46,601 nt of DNA from an uncultured Actinomycetes bacterium (GCA_903832015.1 CAIKZX010000096.1:1-46601), one strand, 5' to 3'; shown: positions 14,407-23,975, counted from the first letter of the stretch. Numbers and translations are program-made. Notes: generated by a model from the sequence alone, not told the origin.

Positions 14407-15146
14407 TTCTTCAGTGAACGCACCACCAGGGTTGCGCCCATTGCACTCAGCGCCACACCACAAATCTGCACGCCGAGCGATCCACTGTGGGAGTGTTGAC
14501 CCAACAAAAAATATTCGTCCAGTGATCTGATTAGCCCCCAGAGGAAAATAACCGTGCCACTCACGAGCCCCGGTCGAGGGTGACGCCTCTCGAGAGTGAT
14601 TGCGCCCAGCCAGAGGGAGACGTCTTCGAGCGCCTGAATGAGTGGAACGGGCACTCGCTTGCCAATCTGGCCCTGGTAGTAGAGGCCGAACCATTGGTGG
14701 GTTGGGTGCCCACCACCGGCGTACATAAATTGTGGACCCAGGGCCCGACCAATTGCCCAACCCAGTAAGAGCGCGGGCACGAGGCGATCAAGAAAGGTGG
14801 CCAATGAAAGGTGGGGCCATATTCGTCGCTGTAACAACACTCCCGCCGGGACGGCGAGGGCGATGCCACCAAAACTTGCGAGACCGCCATTCCAGACGGC
14901 TAACCACTGCCCCGGGCGGTGGCTATACAAAGACCAGTTGGTAGCTAGGTGGGCGAGCCGTGCACCAACCAGGCCGAAGGCGATGATGCCGGTAGCGAAG
15001 ATCCAAAATTGTTCGGTGGGTATCGCGACTCTTTCGAATCGCTTTTTGGCGTAGAAGTAACTCGCCATTCCCGCAATCCCGAGGCCTAGCCCGTACAGGT
15101 AAAAGTGGAACGGTCCGAGCTGTAACTGAGTTGGCAGTGGTCCCAC
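14403..15146 (-). CDS. Prolipoprotein diacylglyceryl transferase-like membrane protein (divergent Lgt)
   Basis: LGPFHFYLYGLGLGIAG, GLVGARLAH, WNGGLASFGGIA, FLDRLVPALLLGWAIGRALG: Lgt-like motif order, but with signature deviations. Confidence 0.65.
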   Translation of the reverse strand: MGPLPTQLQLGPFHFYLYGLGLGIAGMASYFYAKKRFERVAIPTEQFWIFATGIIAFGLVGARLAHLATNWSLYSHRPGQWLAVWNGGLASFGGIALAVPAGVLLQRRIWPHLSLATFLDRLVPALLLGWAIGRALGPQFMYAGGGHPTHQWFGLYYQGQIGKRVPVPLIQALEDVSLWLGAITLERRHPRPGLVSGTVIFLWGLIRSLDEYFLLGQHSHSGSLGVQICGVALSAMGATLVVRSLKN

Positions 15147-15149
15147 TAG

Positions 15150-16223
15150 TTAGCCGCGGGGGCGACGAACACCAGCAAAGCCGTAACCGAAGCGCACACG
15201 GTCAATACGTACGCGAGTACCAGTATTGGCCGCTTCGATCATGAGCCCCCTACCGAGGTACATCGTGACGTGGGCGTTTCCGTGCCAGCCGTAGAAAATG
15301 AGATCTCCCGGACGCATCGCGTAGAGCGGCACCGGAATCGTTTCATTCCATTGAGACCCCGAGAAGTGGCTTAGGTAAATATGGGCCGCGTCGTACGCGA
15401 GCATGATCAGTCCCGAGCAGTCGACGCCACGACGACTCGCGCCACCCCAGACGTAGGGGACACCTTGCAGGCGCAGCGCTGCGGCGATGGCAATATTGGC
15501 CTTGGAATTGGGTGGGGGTACGGGGAAGTGCGTGCCAGGGTGTTGGCGACGCCAGTTGGCGAGGTAGTTTGCGTTTTGAGCATTCTGCACCGCCTGGAGA
15601 ATGGCGAGAATTTGCGAATTGACGCGATTCAGCTTGGCCTGTTCAGCGCGTTGGAGCGCTAGACCCTGCGACAAGGAGTTGCGGGCGACTCGAGAGAGGG
15701 CGGCGGCTTGACTTTGCTGGGTGTAGAGGATGTGTCGTTCGGCGGTGAGCTGCAGTCGGTAGTTCATCAAGCCGGAAATACGGGTCGAAATGTTCCCCTG
15801 CGCGAGGCGCGAGTAGAGGTTGATTGTCCCAATTTTGGCCGCGTCGGCCCCAAAGAGGGGGTTGTTTCCCTGCTTGGACCCATTAGTGACGTAGGCGAAA
15901 AGCACGTCCGAGCGCAGTTGCTGCTTGCCGTTGGAGACGCGGTGCTCGATAGAAGCGACGATGGAGCGAGTGTTGTTGATTTTATTGCTAATGGCCCTTA
16001 ATTTGTCGGTGGCCTGAACGTAGCGTTGTTCGAGAAGCGAGACCTGGAGGTCGACTTTCTGCTTTTCCGCCAGGATTGATCGAGCGAGCGCACGCTTTTG
16101 GGCGAGGGTTGTCGCGCCCACCTCGGTGGAGAATGAGAGGGTCGAAACTACGAAGGAAAAGGCGACGAGGCTGAGCGTTGCGCTACGCCACACCAGAGAG
16201 CTCTTTCGAGTGCCGTGTTTCAT
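15150..16223 (-). CDS. Secreted NlpC/P60 peptidoglycan hydrolase with N-terminal coiled coil
   Basis: Signal-like N-terminus, coiled coil, VPYVWGGASRRGVDCSGLIMLAYDAA catalytic Cys and HVTMYLG His. Start ATG 16223 is supported by TAGCCT-N7-ATG. Confidence 0.9.
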   Translation of the reverse strand: MKHGTRKSSLVWRSATLSLVAFSFVVSTLSFSTEVGATTLAQKRALARSILAEKQKVDLQVSLLEQRYVQATDKLRAISNKINNTRSIVASIEHRVSNGKQQLRSDVLFAYVTNGSKQGNNPLFGADAAKIGTINLYSRLAQGNISTRISGLMNYRLQLTAERHILYTQQSQAAALSRVARNSLSQGLALQRAEQAKLNRVNSQILAILQAVQNAQNANYLANWRRQHPGTHFPVPPPNSKANIAIAAALRLQGVPYVWGGASRRGVDCSGLIMLAYDAAHIYLSHFSGSQWNETIPVPLYAMRPGDLIFYGWHGNAHVTMYLGRGLMIEAANTGTRVRIDRVRFGYGFAGVRRPRG

Positions 16224-16230
16224 CTCTTCA

Positions 16231-16236
16231 AGGCTA
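16231..16236 (-). promoter_or_regulatory. Candidate -10 element TAGCCT (minus strand), 7 nt before ATG 16223
   Basis: CCGGTAGCCT-TGAAGAG-ATG on the minus strand. Confidence 0.45.
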
Positions 16237-16375
16237 CCGGCAGGTAGTGGATGAAGGGTCCGTGCCACCACCCTATTTTTCCCGACTTTTTGAGAGATTC
16301 TGCAGATAATTAATTTTTCACGGTTGTTTTTCGTTTACCGGACTATCCCTGGTGATCGCCCACACGTCAATCTTC

Positions 16376-16381
16376 TATGCT
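16376..16381 (+). promoter_or_regulatory. Candidate -10 element TATGCT, 6 nt before ATG 16388
   Basis: TATGCT-CGCGGT-ATG. Confidence 0.5.
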
Positions 16382-16387
16382 CGCGGT

Positions 16388-16819
16388 ATGAACGTGACCA
16401 TGCTTCTTGCCGACTCGGCCCAAGTAGCCGACGGAAAACTATTTATTTTGGGTGGCGGCTGGTCCGTCACTGGACCCGGACCGGTGCCGAGCGCGGTGGC
16501 GATCAAGGTGGCGGTGGATGCTCACGAGTTCGACACGGTCCATCACTGGGAGCTCTTTTTAGAAGACGCCGATGGACGCCCCGTCACGTTTTCGACTCCC
16601 GAGGGAAATCAAAGTGTCGAGGTCCGTGGCGAGTTTAAAGCCTCAGCACCCGAGGGGCTTCCCACGGGAACGCCCGTTGACATTCCTCTCGCGGTGAACT
16701 TTGGACCACTACCCCTCGAGCCTGACTCCCGCTTTGTCTGGCGTTTCGTAGTGGGTGGCCAAGCCCTACCGGGCGCCTCGGCGGCCTTTTCGACTCGGCC
16801 CTTCCCCAATGAACTTTAG
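16388..16819 (+). CDS. Conserved hypothetical protein (DUF6941-like)
   Basis: MNVTMLLADSAQVADGKLFILGGGWSVTGPGPVPSAVAIKV resembles a conserved actinobacterial family recalled from memory; start chosen by -10 spacing. Confidence 0.65.
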   Translation: MNVTMLLADSAQVADGKLFILGGGWSVTGPGPVPSAVAIKVAVDAHEFDTVHHWELFLEDADGRPVTFSTPEGNQSVEVRGEFKASAPEGLPTGTPVDIPLAVNFGPLPLEPDSRFVWRFVVGGQALPGASAAFSTRPFPNEL

Positions 16820-16822
16820 GCA

Positions 16823-17704
16823 TTGACCGAACGCAGCGAACAAACCCGATCGATCAGGTTCTTAGAGGTACTCGAGCGCTCACGTCCAGATGTTGCTAGA
16901 GACCTCCCCTGGATCAAACATCCCGATCCGTGGGCCATTTACGTCAGCGAGGTCATGCTCCAGCAGACCCAGGTCTCGAGGGTCCTGGTCCCGTGGCGGG
17001 AATTTTTGAAGAAATTTCCGACTCCCTCTGCTCTCGCCAGCGCTTCGCTCGCCGATGTACTGGTGGCGTGGCAGGGGCTCGGTTTTGCTCGCCGGGCACG
17101 CTTCTTGCGCTCAGCGGCGCAGGTGATGGTGGCCGAGCACGATGGTCAGGTGCCGCGAACAATCGCTGAGCTGCGAGCCCTCCCGGGAATTGGGGAGTAT
17201 TCGGCGGCGAGCATTGCTTCGTTCGCCTTCGACGAGCCAGTCTTGGTGCTGGACACCAATGTGGGGCGAATACTTTCGCGCGCAATTACGGGTAAGACCC
17301 TATCCCCAGTGGAACTTCGAAGTGTCGCCACTTACTTTGAGCCAATTTCCGATAGCGCAACTCTTAACCAGAGCCTCTTGGATTTTGGGGCCAAGTACTG
17401 CCGGGCGCGGCCAGAGTGCGCCAGCTGTTGCGCACGAACAATCTGCGCGTGGCAAAAAATAGGTGGCCCCGACCCCGCAATTAATTCGGCCAAGGTCTCC
17501 AAGCCCCAAACACCCTTTGTGGGCTCTCGCCGGCAAGTCCGTGGCCAAGTGCTGAAAGCGCTTCATGAGGGCCCGCTTACTTCGAAACAGCTCTCGCGGC
17601 TCGTATGCGACGAACGTGTAGCACTGGTCACCAAAGAACTTATTGATGAGGGGATGATCGAGAGAGTCAAAGGTACGGTGCGCTTGAGTGGTGATGACCG
17701 GTAG
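16823..17704 (+). CDS. mutY: A/G-specific adenine glycosylase, short form without C-terminal NUDIX domain
   Basis: WAIYVSEVMLQQTQVSRV, LPGIGEYSAASIASFAFDEPVLVLDTNVGRILSR, C-terminal Cys cluster; TTG start. Confidence 0.88.
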   Translation: MTERSEQTRSIRFLEVLERSRPDVARDLPWIKHPDPWAIYVSEVMLQQTQVSRVLVPWREFLKKFPTPSALASASLADVLVAWQGLGFARRARFLRSAAQVMVAEHDGQVPRTIAELRALPGIGEYSAASIASFAFDEPVLVLDTNVGRILSRAITGKTLSPVELRSVATYFEPISDSATLNQSLLDFGAKYCRARPECASCCARTICAWQKIGGPDPAINSAKVSKPQTPFVGSRRQVRGQVLKALHEGPLTSKQLSRLVCDERVALVTKELIDEGMIERVKGTVRLSGDDR

Positions 17705-17707
17705 GCT
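17702..17707 (+). promoter_or_regulatory. Candidate -10 element TAGGCT overlapping the mutY stop codon, 6 nt before ATG 17714
   Basis: CCGGTAGGCT-GAGATC-ATG; the mutY TAG stop is within the hexamer. Confidence 0.45.
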
Positions 17708-17713
17708 GAGATC

Positions 17714-18187
17714 ATGAACAAACCATCAATTGACGCCTACCGCGATGCGGTTTCGAATTTCCCGACCGGTCTGGTTGTAGTAACGGCACATGTTGAGGGT
17801 GAACCTCTCGGATTCACCTGTCAAACCTTCGGCTCACTTTCGCTGGAGCCACCTCGCGTTCTCTTCGCCGCCGGAAACCAAGGCACCACCTGGCCCAAGA
17901 TGAAGACCATCACGTCGGTCGCGATAAGCATCCTGGCGGATAACCAAGAGCAGGTTGCTCGATCAATGGCGACCTCGGGTAAGCAAAAATTCGAAGAGGT
18001 CGAAACCATCGAGGGTGAGAATGGGGCCCCACTGATTGTTGGCGCCCTAGCGCATCTCGAAGGCCAGATTGAGCGAATTGAGAATTACGGTGACCACGAC
18101 GTGGTTTCGGTCGAGGTGACCCGCGCCAGTTTCGTCTCGGGCTCCCCGCTAATTTACGCCCAGCGGAGCTACAGGCTCCCGCAGTAA
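17714..18187 (+). CDS. Flavin reductase-like FMN-binding protein
   Basis: FPTGLVVVTAHVEGEPLGFTCQTFGSLSLEPPRVLFA. Confidence 0.9.
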   Translation: MNKPSIDAYRDAVSNFPTGLVVVTAHVEGEPLGFTCQTFGSLSLEPPRVLFAAGNQGTTWPKMKTITSVAISILADNQEQVARSMATSGKQKFEEVETIEGENGAPLIVGALAHLEGQIERIENYGDHDVVSVEVTRASFVSGSPLIYAQRSYRLPQ

Positions 18188-18240
18188 CTCACTCCTTTCT
18201 CGTACTATGAGAGGGGTATCGCAAGAGGGGATGGCGCGAC

Positions 18241-18693
18241 GTGGGAACAGTTCTGTACATACTGCTCGGCTTCGTTGCCGTGCTCTTTCTCGCCGGAACC
18301 GCTCTTCGCATCAGAAAGTTGCGCCGCGATAAGCGAATGCGTGAATCAATCGGGGTCGACCCCCGTCCTCGGATTACTCCGGCCTCGACGCCCGAAAGGG
18401 CCAAGAGTTTTCGGTTTCTGCGTGAAAATGAAGAGCCGAGCGAAACGATAATTGAGTTGCCACGGATTGAACCGGTGCGGCGACGAATATTTGAAGATGG
18501 CGACGATAGTGAAGATTTCTACCCCCAACCAGCAAAACGGGGACGTCGCGATAACGATTGGCTCTTGAACCGCTCTCGCCACCGCAGTGACCCATTGCGA
18601 CTGGTGAAAATTCTCATTGTCACTGGAGTAGTGCTCGCTGCGGGATCAGGGGTTGTGTACTACGTGTTGCACCAGCACTCGACTCATCACTGA
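18241..18693 (+). CDS. Hypothetical membrane protein with N- and C-terminal hydrophobic segments and a charged loop
   Basis: VLYILLGFVAVLFLAGTAL and ILIVTGVVLAAGSGVVYYVL flank a charged, disordered-looking loop; GTG start uncertain. Confidence 0.6.
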   Translation: MGTVLYILLGFVAVLFLAGTALRIRKLRRDKRMRESIGVDPRPRITPASTPERAKSFRFLRENEEPSETIIELPRIEPVRRRIFEDGDDSEDFYPQPAKRGRRDNDWLLNRSRHRSDPLRLVKILIVTGVVLAAGSGVVYYVLHQHSTHH

Positions 18694-20846
18694 GTAATCC
18701 CGTATTCATTGAGTAACCAGGCCACCACCTCAGCCTCGTCGCGCCAGGCGTCGTAGCGTCCCGTCGGGCCCGAGTGCCCCGCGCCCATTTCGGTTTTTAG
18801 AATGGCCTGATTTTTTTCCGAGGCGTCGCGTAGTTTGAGAACCCACTTGGCGGGTTCCCAGAAACCCACCCGTGAATCATTCAGCCCACCGGCACAGTAG
18901 AGGTGCGGATAGACCCGTTCCGATCCGTCGGGGTTGGTCGCGGTCACATTGTCGTAGGGGGAGTAGCTCTTCATCGTGACGTAACTGGTGGCACTGGCCT
19001 CAGGGTTTCCCCATTCTTCCCACTCACCAACGGTGAGGGGCAAGGACGCGTCGAGCATGGTGGTAACGACGTCAACAAAGGGGACTTCCGCGATTATGGC
19101 GTGGAACAAGTCGGGGGCCAGATTCATTACCGCGCCCATCAAGAGTCCACCCGCGGATCCACCGCGAGCGGCGAGCTGCTCGGGAGTCGTCCAACCAGAG
19201 TCCACGAGGTCTTGCGCGACGCGAACAAAGTCACTAAAGGTTGTTGGCTTCTGAGCTAACTTTCCCATTTCGTACCAACGTCGGCCCATTTCACCACCAC
19301 CACGAATGTGGGCGATGGCGTAGATTACGCCGCGGTCGAGCAACGATAAACGCATTGCGGAGAAGCGGGGGTCGATTGAGATTTCATAACTGCCGTAGCC
19401 GTAGAGAAGTAGGGGTGCTGGCCCCTTGGGGCGCATACTGCCATCGGTCAAGAGCTCGGCCTGATTGCGGTGTGCGACCAGAGTCACGGGAATACGTTCA
19501 CCATCGGAGGCGGTAGTCCACCAACGTCCCGTGATGTAGCTTGATTCGTCATATCCGCCGAGGACCTCTTGCTGTTTGAGCACCGTCATCTCGTCGGTTT
19601 CAATGTTTAGCGAGGCGAGCAGTGAGGGTGTCGTCATCGAGGTCATGCCCACCCGGAGGTGAGTAGTCGCGTAGTTGGGGTTGCCACCCGCACCCACCGA
19701 CGAAGGATACGCGGGGGCCGGCACGAGGCGCGAGCGCTCAAGGAGGTCCACTCCGAAGGGGTCGTCTCCGTGTAGCAGCGATACGACGCGCAAGGCGGGA
19801 CAACCTTCATTTCGCTCACCAATGGCCAAGAAGGTGGCGAAGGCATCAACTCCTTCGAGGCGGTTTCCCGGGCGCTCCGCAATAATTTCGCGCCAGTGTG
19901 AATCATGCACCCGGCGGGCCAGGAGGCGAAAGTCGGTGGCCCCTTCGTTGGTGGTCTTGAGCCACCAGCCGTCACCTCGGTCGTCGATGAAGTGTTCGAG
20001 GTCGTATTCGATACCGAACTTTCGTTCCTCTACGACCGTTGGATCAGAGAGAGGGGTGTGGGCGTCGATGTAGCGGAACTCGCTGGTCATCGAAGAGCCA
20101 ATTTGAATACCGATGATGGCCTCGTCTCGACTGGTACCAATGCCAATTGAGTACTGCGCATCATCTTCTTGGTAGACGAGATGATCTTCGGACTGCGGGG
20201 TGCCAAGGGCGTGACGCCACACCTGCCACGGGCGCATCGCCTCATCGACCTTGGTGTAGAAGAAATACTGGGCGTCGGCCGCCCACGCGAAGCCGTAGTA
20301 GACGTTCGTAAGGACATCGGGCAGGGCGTCACGCCCAATCAGAGATCGAATGGTAACGGTGTGCCGTTCGTCCCCATCAAAGTCCGTTCCCACCGCGATC
20401 CATTGGTCGTCGGGGCTGAGGACAAATACCCCCACTGATAAGAAGTCGTGGCCCTCGGCCTCTTTGTTCTCATCAAAAATAATCTCCTCACCCGGGAGCG
20501 CTTCAATCCCAACCAGTGGCGGGTTGTCCCCATCACCAACAGCGGGCACGCGACAGCTGATGGGGTAGTTGAGGCCCTCTTGGGTGCGCTCGAAATACCA
20601 CCAACCTCGCCGGCGAACGGGCACGGACATATCGGTCTCTTTAATTCGGCCCTTGAATTCCTCGAAGAGGGTCTCGCGCAGGGGTTCAAGTGGGGTGATG
20701 ACCTCGCGGTAGTGCCGGTTCTCCGCTTCGAGGTGGGCGAGTGTCTCCTCGCTACGCTCCATTAGCCAGTAGTAGTTGTCCACCCGGGTATCACCGTGGC
20801 GGGTGATTTGGAAGGGTCGCTTTGGGGCGCTGGGGGAAGGGGTCAT
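18687..20846 (-). CDS. ptrB: S9 family prolyl oligopeptidase / oligopeptidase B
   Basis: TRHGDTRVDNYYWL, AARGGSAGGLLMGAVMNLAPDLFHAIIAEVPFVDVVTTM, and GAGHSGPTGRYD. Confidence 0.93.
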   Translation of the reverse strand: MTPSPSAPKRPFQITRHGDTRVDNYYWLMERSEETLAHLEAENRHYREVITPLEPLRETLFEEFKGRIKETDMSVPVRRRGWWYFERTQEGLNYPISCRVPAVGDGDNPPLVGIEALPGEEIIFDENKEAEGHDFLSVGVFVLSPDDQWIAVGTDFDGDERHTVTIRSLIGRDALPDVLTNVYYGFAWAADAQYFFYTKVDEAMRPWQVWRHALGTPQSEDHLVYQEDDAQYSIGIGTSRDEAIIGIQIGSSMTSEFRYIDAHTPLSDPTVVEERKFGIEYDLEHFIDDRGDGWWLKTTNEGATDFRLLARRVHDSHWREIIAERPGNRLEGVDAFATFLAIGERNEGCPALRVVSLLHGDDPFGVDLLERSRLVPAPAYPSSVGAGGNPNYATTHLRVGMTSMTTPSLLASLNIETDEMTVLKQQEVLGGYDESSYITGRWWTTASDGERIPVTLVAHRNQAELLTDGSMRPKGPAPLLLYGYGSYEISIDPRFSAMRLSLLDRGVIYAIAHIRGGGEMGRRWYEMGKLAQKPTTFSDFVRVAQDLVDSGWTTPEQLAARGGSAGGLLMGAVMNLAPDLFHAIIAEVPFVDVVTTMLDASLPLTVGEWEEWGNPEASATSYVTMKSYSPYDNVTATNPDGSERVYPHLYCAGGLNDSRVGFWEPAKWVLKLRDASEKNQAILKTEMGAGHSGPTGRYDAWRDEAEVVAWLLNEYGITQ

Positions 20847-20905
20847 GGCTCTACTTTGTCAGGTTCTCGGTCAGAACGTCCACCGGAGTTAGTACTATGA
20901 GCGTA

Positions 20906-20917
20906 GGGTAAATACCC
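20906..20917. repeat. Perfect inverted repeat GGGTA-AA-TACCC just upstream of sufB
   Basis: Direct reading; lies between TACTAT (20893-20898, -10-like) and the AGGAG SD. Confidence 0.6.
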
Positions 20918-20929
20918 GATAGGAGCGCA

Positions 20930-22330
20930 ATGGCAATAGACAATCTGGACTTCAGCCGGTACCAATTGGGTTGGAGCGACGAACAGATCCCCGTCTTCAA
21001 GCCCAAAAAGGGCATCAACGAGGCCATCGTTCGCGAAATGTCGCAAATTAAGAACGAAGAGCCCTGGATGCTCGACTTCCGACTCAAGGCGCTAAAAAAG
21101 TTCGAACAAAAGCCCATGCTGCCCTGGTTTGCGACCCGCATGCCCGACTTGGACTTCAATGACATCTACTACTACATCAAGCCCACCGAGGGTCGAGTGG
21201 ACTCCTGGGAAGATCTTCCCGACGCCATCAAAAATACTTACGAGCGACTGGGCATTCCTGAGGCGGAGCGTAAGTACCTAGCGGGCGTGACCGCACAATA
21301 TGAATCGGAAGTCGTCTTTCACCGAAACCGTGAAGATCTCGAACGCTTGGGTGTTCTCTTCTGCGATATGGACACCGCGGTGCGTGAGTACCCGGACCTC
21401 GTTCGCAAGTATTTCGGAACGGTAATTCCACCCAACGACAATAAGTTTGCGGCGCTGAATTCTGCGGTGTGGAGTGGTGGCTCCTTCATCTACGTTCCAC
21501 CCGGAGTCAAGGTAGATCAGCCCCTGCAGGCCTACTTCCGCATCAACACCGAAAACATGGGACAGTTTGAGCGCACTCTCATCATCGCCGATGTTGGTTC
21601 GCAGGTTCACTACGTCGAAGGTTGCTCCGCACCGGTTTACTCGACCGACTCACTGCACTCTGCGGTCGTGGAGCTCGTAGCCCTCGAGGGAGCACGCATT
21701 ACCTACACAACTATTCAGAACTGGTCGAACAACGTGTACAACTTGGTAACTAAGCGCGCTCGCGCTGAAGCCGAGGCTCACGTCGAGTGGATTGACGGCA
21801 ACATCGGATCACGACTGACGATGAAGTACCCCTCGGTGTACCTCATGGGCCCCAAGGCGTCGGGTGAGGTGTTGTCGGTGGCGTACGCCGGTCCCGGGCA
21901 GATTCAAGATGCCGGTGCCAAGATGGTGCACTGCGCGCCCGAGACGACCTCAACGATTATTTCGAAATCAATCTCCAAAGATGGCGGTCTAACGGCTTAC
22001 CGTGGACTGGTCAAGGTTGAAGAAGGCGCTACGGGCGCTAAGAGTTTCGTACGCTGTGACGCCCTGCTCTTAGATGAGCGTTCCACCTCGGAGACCAAGC
22101 CCTACATGGAGGTGGGCGAGCGCGACGCCTCAATTGGTCACGAGGCAACGGTGTCAAAGATTGGCGATGACCAACTCTTCTATCTCATGAGCCGAGGACT
22201 GAGCGAGGCGCAAGCCATGGGCCTTATCGTGAATGGTTTTATTGAACCGGTCACTCGTACTCTGCCGATGGAATACGCGGTCGAGTGGTCCCGTCTAATT
22301 GAACTGCAAATGGAGGGTTCCATTGGCTGA
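20930..22330 (+). CDS. sufB: Fe-S cluster assembly protein SufB
   Basis: [77 protein letters not shown]. Confidence 0.97.
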   Translation: MAIDNLDFSRYQLGWSDEQIPVFKPKKGINEAIVREMSQIKNEEPWMLDFRLKALKKFEQKPMLPWFATRMPDLDFNDIYYYIKPTEGRVDSWEDLPDAIKNTYERLGIPEAERKYLAGVTAQYESEVVFHRNREDLERLGVLFCDMDTAVREYPDLVRKYFGTVIPPNDNKFAALNSAVWSGGSFIYVPPGVKVDQPLQAYFRINTENMGQFERTLIIADVGSQVHYVEGCSAPVYSTDSLHSAVVELVALEGARITYTTIQNWSNNVYNLVTKRARAEAEAHVEWIDGNIGSRLTMKYPSVYLMGPKASGEVLSVAYAGPGQIQDAGAKMVHCAPETTSTIISKSISKDGGLTAYRGLVKVEEGATGAKSFVRCDALLLDERSTSETKPYMEVGERDASIGHEATVSKIGDDQLFYLMSRGLSEAQAMGLIVNGFIEPVTRTLPMEYAVEWSRLIELQMEGSIG

Positions 22331-22357
22331 GCTTCGCAGCTTGGTTCGTGGGACTCG

Positions 22358-22729
22358 ATGACGATGGGAATGCGCGAAGAGTGCAAACACTTCCAGTCAC
22401 GGACCTACGAATCAGGCGAGGTAGCTCGTTTTTGTGTCTTAGGTAACGCCCCAGACCAGCCTTGGAATTGTCCGGACAACTGCGTTACCTACGAGCGTCG
22501 CTTCGCCGATGTGGGCTGGTCGCACGGGACACTAGTCCCAGCGCCCGCCCAACCCGAGCCCGTGACGGAAATCCCAATTGAAAATCGGCGAGAGGTTCTT
22601 GACATGGCGAGTGAGATCGTGAATGCGGTCGCACCCGAAATGATCGGCGAGCGGCTAGCTGAACTGGAAGCACTGAAAAAGAAAGATCAAAGGAGTAAAC
22701 GCTTTTGGCGTCGCGATCGCGACCGCTAG
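22358..22729 (+). CDS. Small Cys-containing protein of unknown function within the suf operon
   Basis: MREECKHFQSRTYESGEVARFCVLGNAPDQPWNCPDNCVTYERR; same strand between sufB and sufD; start could be 22358, 22364 or 22370. Confidence 0.8.
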   Translation: MTMGMREECKHFQSRTYESGEVARFCVLGNAPDQPWNCPDNCVTYERRFADVGWSHGTLVPAPAQPEPVTEIPIENRREVLDMASEIVNAVAPEMIGERLAELEALKKKDQRSKRFWRRDRDR

Positions 22730-22757
22730 AAACTGATACTCGCCAACCCCCCACACC

Positions 22758-23975
22758 ATGACTAATTTCTCCAACTCCGCCACAGTACGAATGAACGGTG
22801 ACCCCACTCGACTTGAGGCCTGGGACCACTTCGTCCAAGTAGGCCTACCCTCCACGAAAGATGAGGTGTGGCGGTACGCACCGTTACATGATTTCTCTCT
22901 CGACCAGTTCGCCAGCTTCGAACCACTTACCAATAACGCAATCTCTGCTCGGGCCGCCGAGTTGCTCAGCGGGCCCTCCGTCCACATCGTTGACGGAGTC
23001 GTGAAGAGCTCTAACTTGCCCGCCGGCGTAACGATTACGTCGAGCACCACGCCCACTACATTGGACCGCTCTCCAGTCGTCGAACGCTACGCGGCGGATA
23101 CCTTTGCCCTGCTCGCCATCGCTCTGGCGCCGGAGACTCTCACGTTGCGGATTGCTCCCCAAACTCGGCTTAGCCAGTCGATTGCTCTCGTGCACGAGAC
23201 CACCGCTGGTGTGAACTTCTCCCTGACCCAAATCGTGGTGGGTGAAGGCTCCTACGCCTCATTCGTCGAATACTTCGATGGGGCTCCCGATGCGTTGGTG
23301 GTTCCCTTAAGTGAGTACTCCGTCGCGGAAAATGCTTCGCTGGAGGTAATTACCTGCCAACGTCTGGCTCATTCGGCTTGGCATATTGCTCGTTCCACCG
23401 GATACTTAGAACGGGCCGCATCGTTACAACAGTCCATTATTGGATTGGGGGCGCACTACAACCGCTCACGTAATGACGCTCATCTACTGGGCGCTGGGGC
23501 GGTAAATGAACTGCGCACAACATTTCTCGGCTCGGGAACCCAAGTCCATGACTTCCGTACGCGCCAGTATCACGTTGCTGGCCGCACTGATTCACGACTC
23601 CTCTCCAAGGGAGCGGTGGCGGGGGATTCACGATGCGTCTACACCGGTTTGATTGAGATCGAGAAGGGTGCCAAGCGCACAGACGCTCGACAGACTAATC
23701 ACAACCTCCTGCTCTCAAGTACCGCTCACGCGGATTCGGTTCCGAACTTAGATATCCGAGAGAACGACGTCATGTGCGCTCACGCCTCAACCGTTGGGCC
23801 CCTCGACGAACTGCAACGCTGGTACTTAGAATCTCGAGGAGTGCCTCCACGCGAGGCCGAGCGACTGCTGATTGAGGGCTTCTTTACTGAGATGCTCGTG
23901 GGAGCTCCTGCCGAAATCATCAGTGGCGTGAGTGAAGACGTTACCCGCGTACTCTCTGAAGAGCTGGTCGGCTGA
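22758..23975 (+). CDS. sufD: Fe-S cluster assembly protein SufD
   Basis: DSRLLSKGAVAGDSRCVYTGLIEIEKGAKRTDARQTNHNLLLS...LESRGVPPREAERLLIEGFF. Confidence 0.95.
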   Translation: MTNFSNSATVRMNGDPTRLEAWDHFVQVGLPSTKDEVWRYAPLHDFSLDQFASFEPLTNNAISARAAELLSGPSVHIVDGVVKSSNLPAGVTITSSTTPTTLDRSPVVERYAADTFALLAIALAPETLTLRIAPQTRLSQSIALVHETTAGVNFSLTQIVVGEGSYASFVEYFDGAPDALVVPLSEYSVAENASLEVITCQRLAHSAWHIARSTGYLERAASLQQSIIGLGAHYNRSRNDAHLLGAGAVNELRTTFLGSGTQVHDFRTRQYHVAGRTDSRLLSKGAVAGDSRCVYTGLIEIEKGAKRTDARQTNHNLLLSSTAHADSVPNLDIRENDVMCAHASTVGPLDELQRWYLESRGVPPREAERLLIEGFFTEMLVGAPAEIISGVSEDVTRVLSEELVG

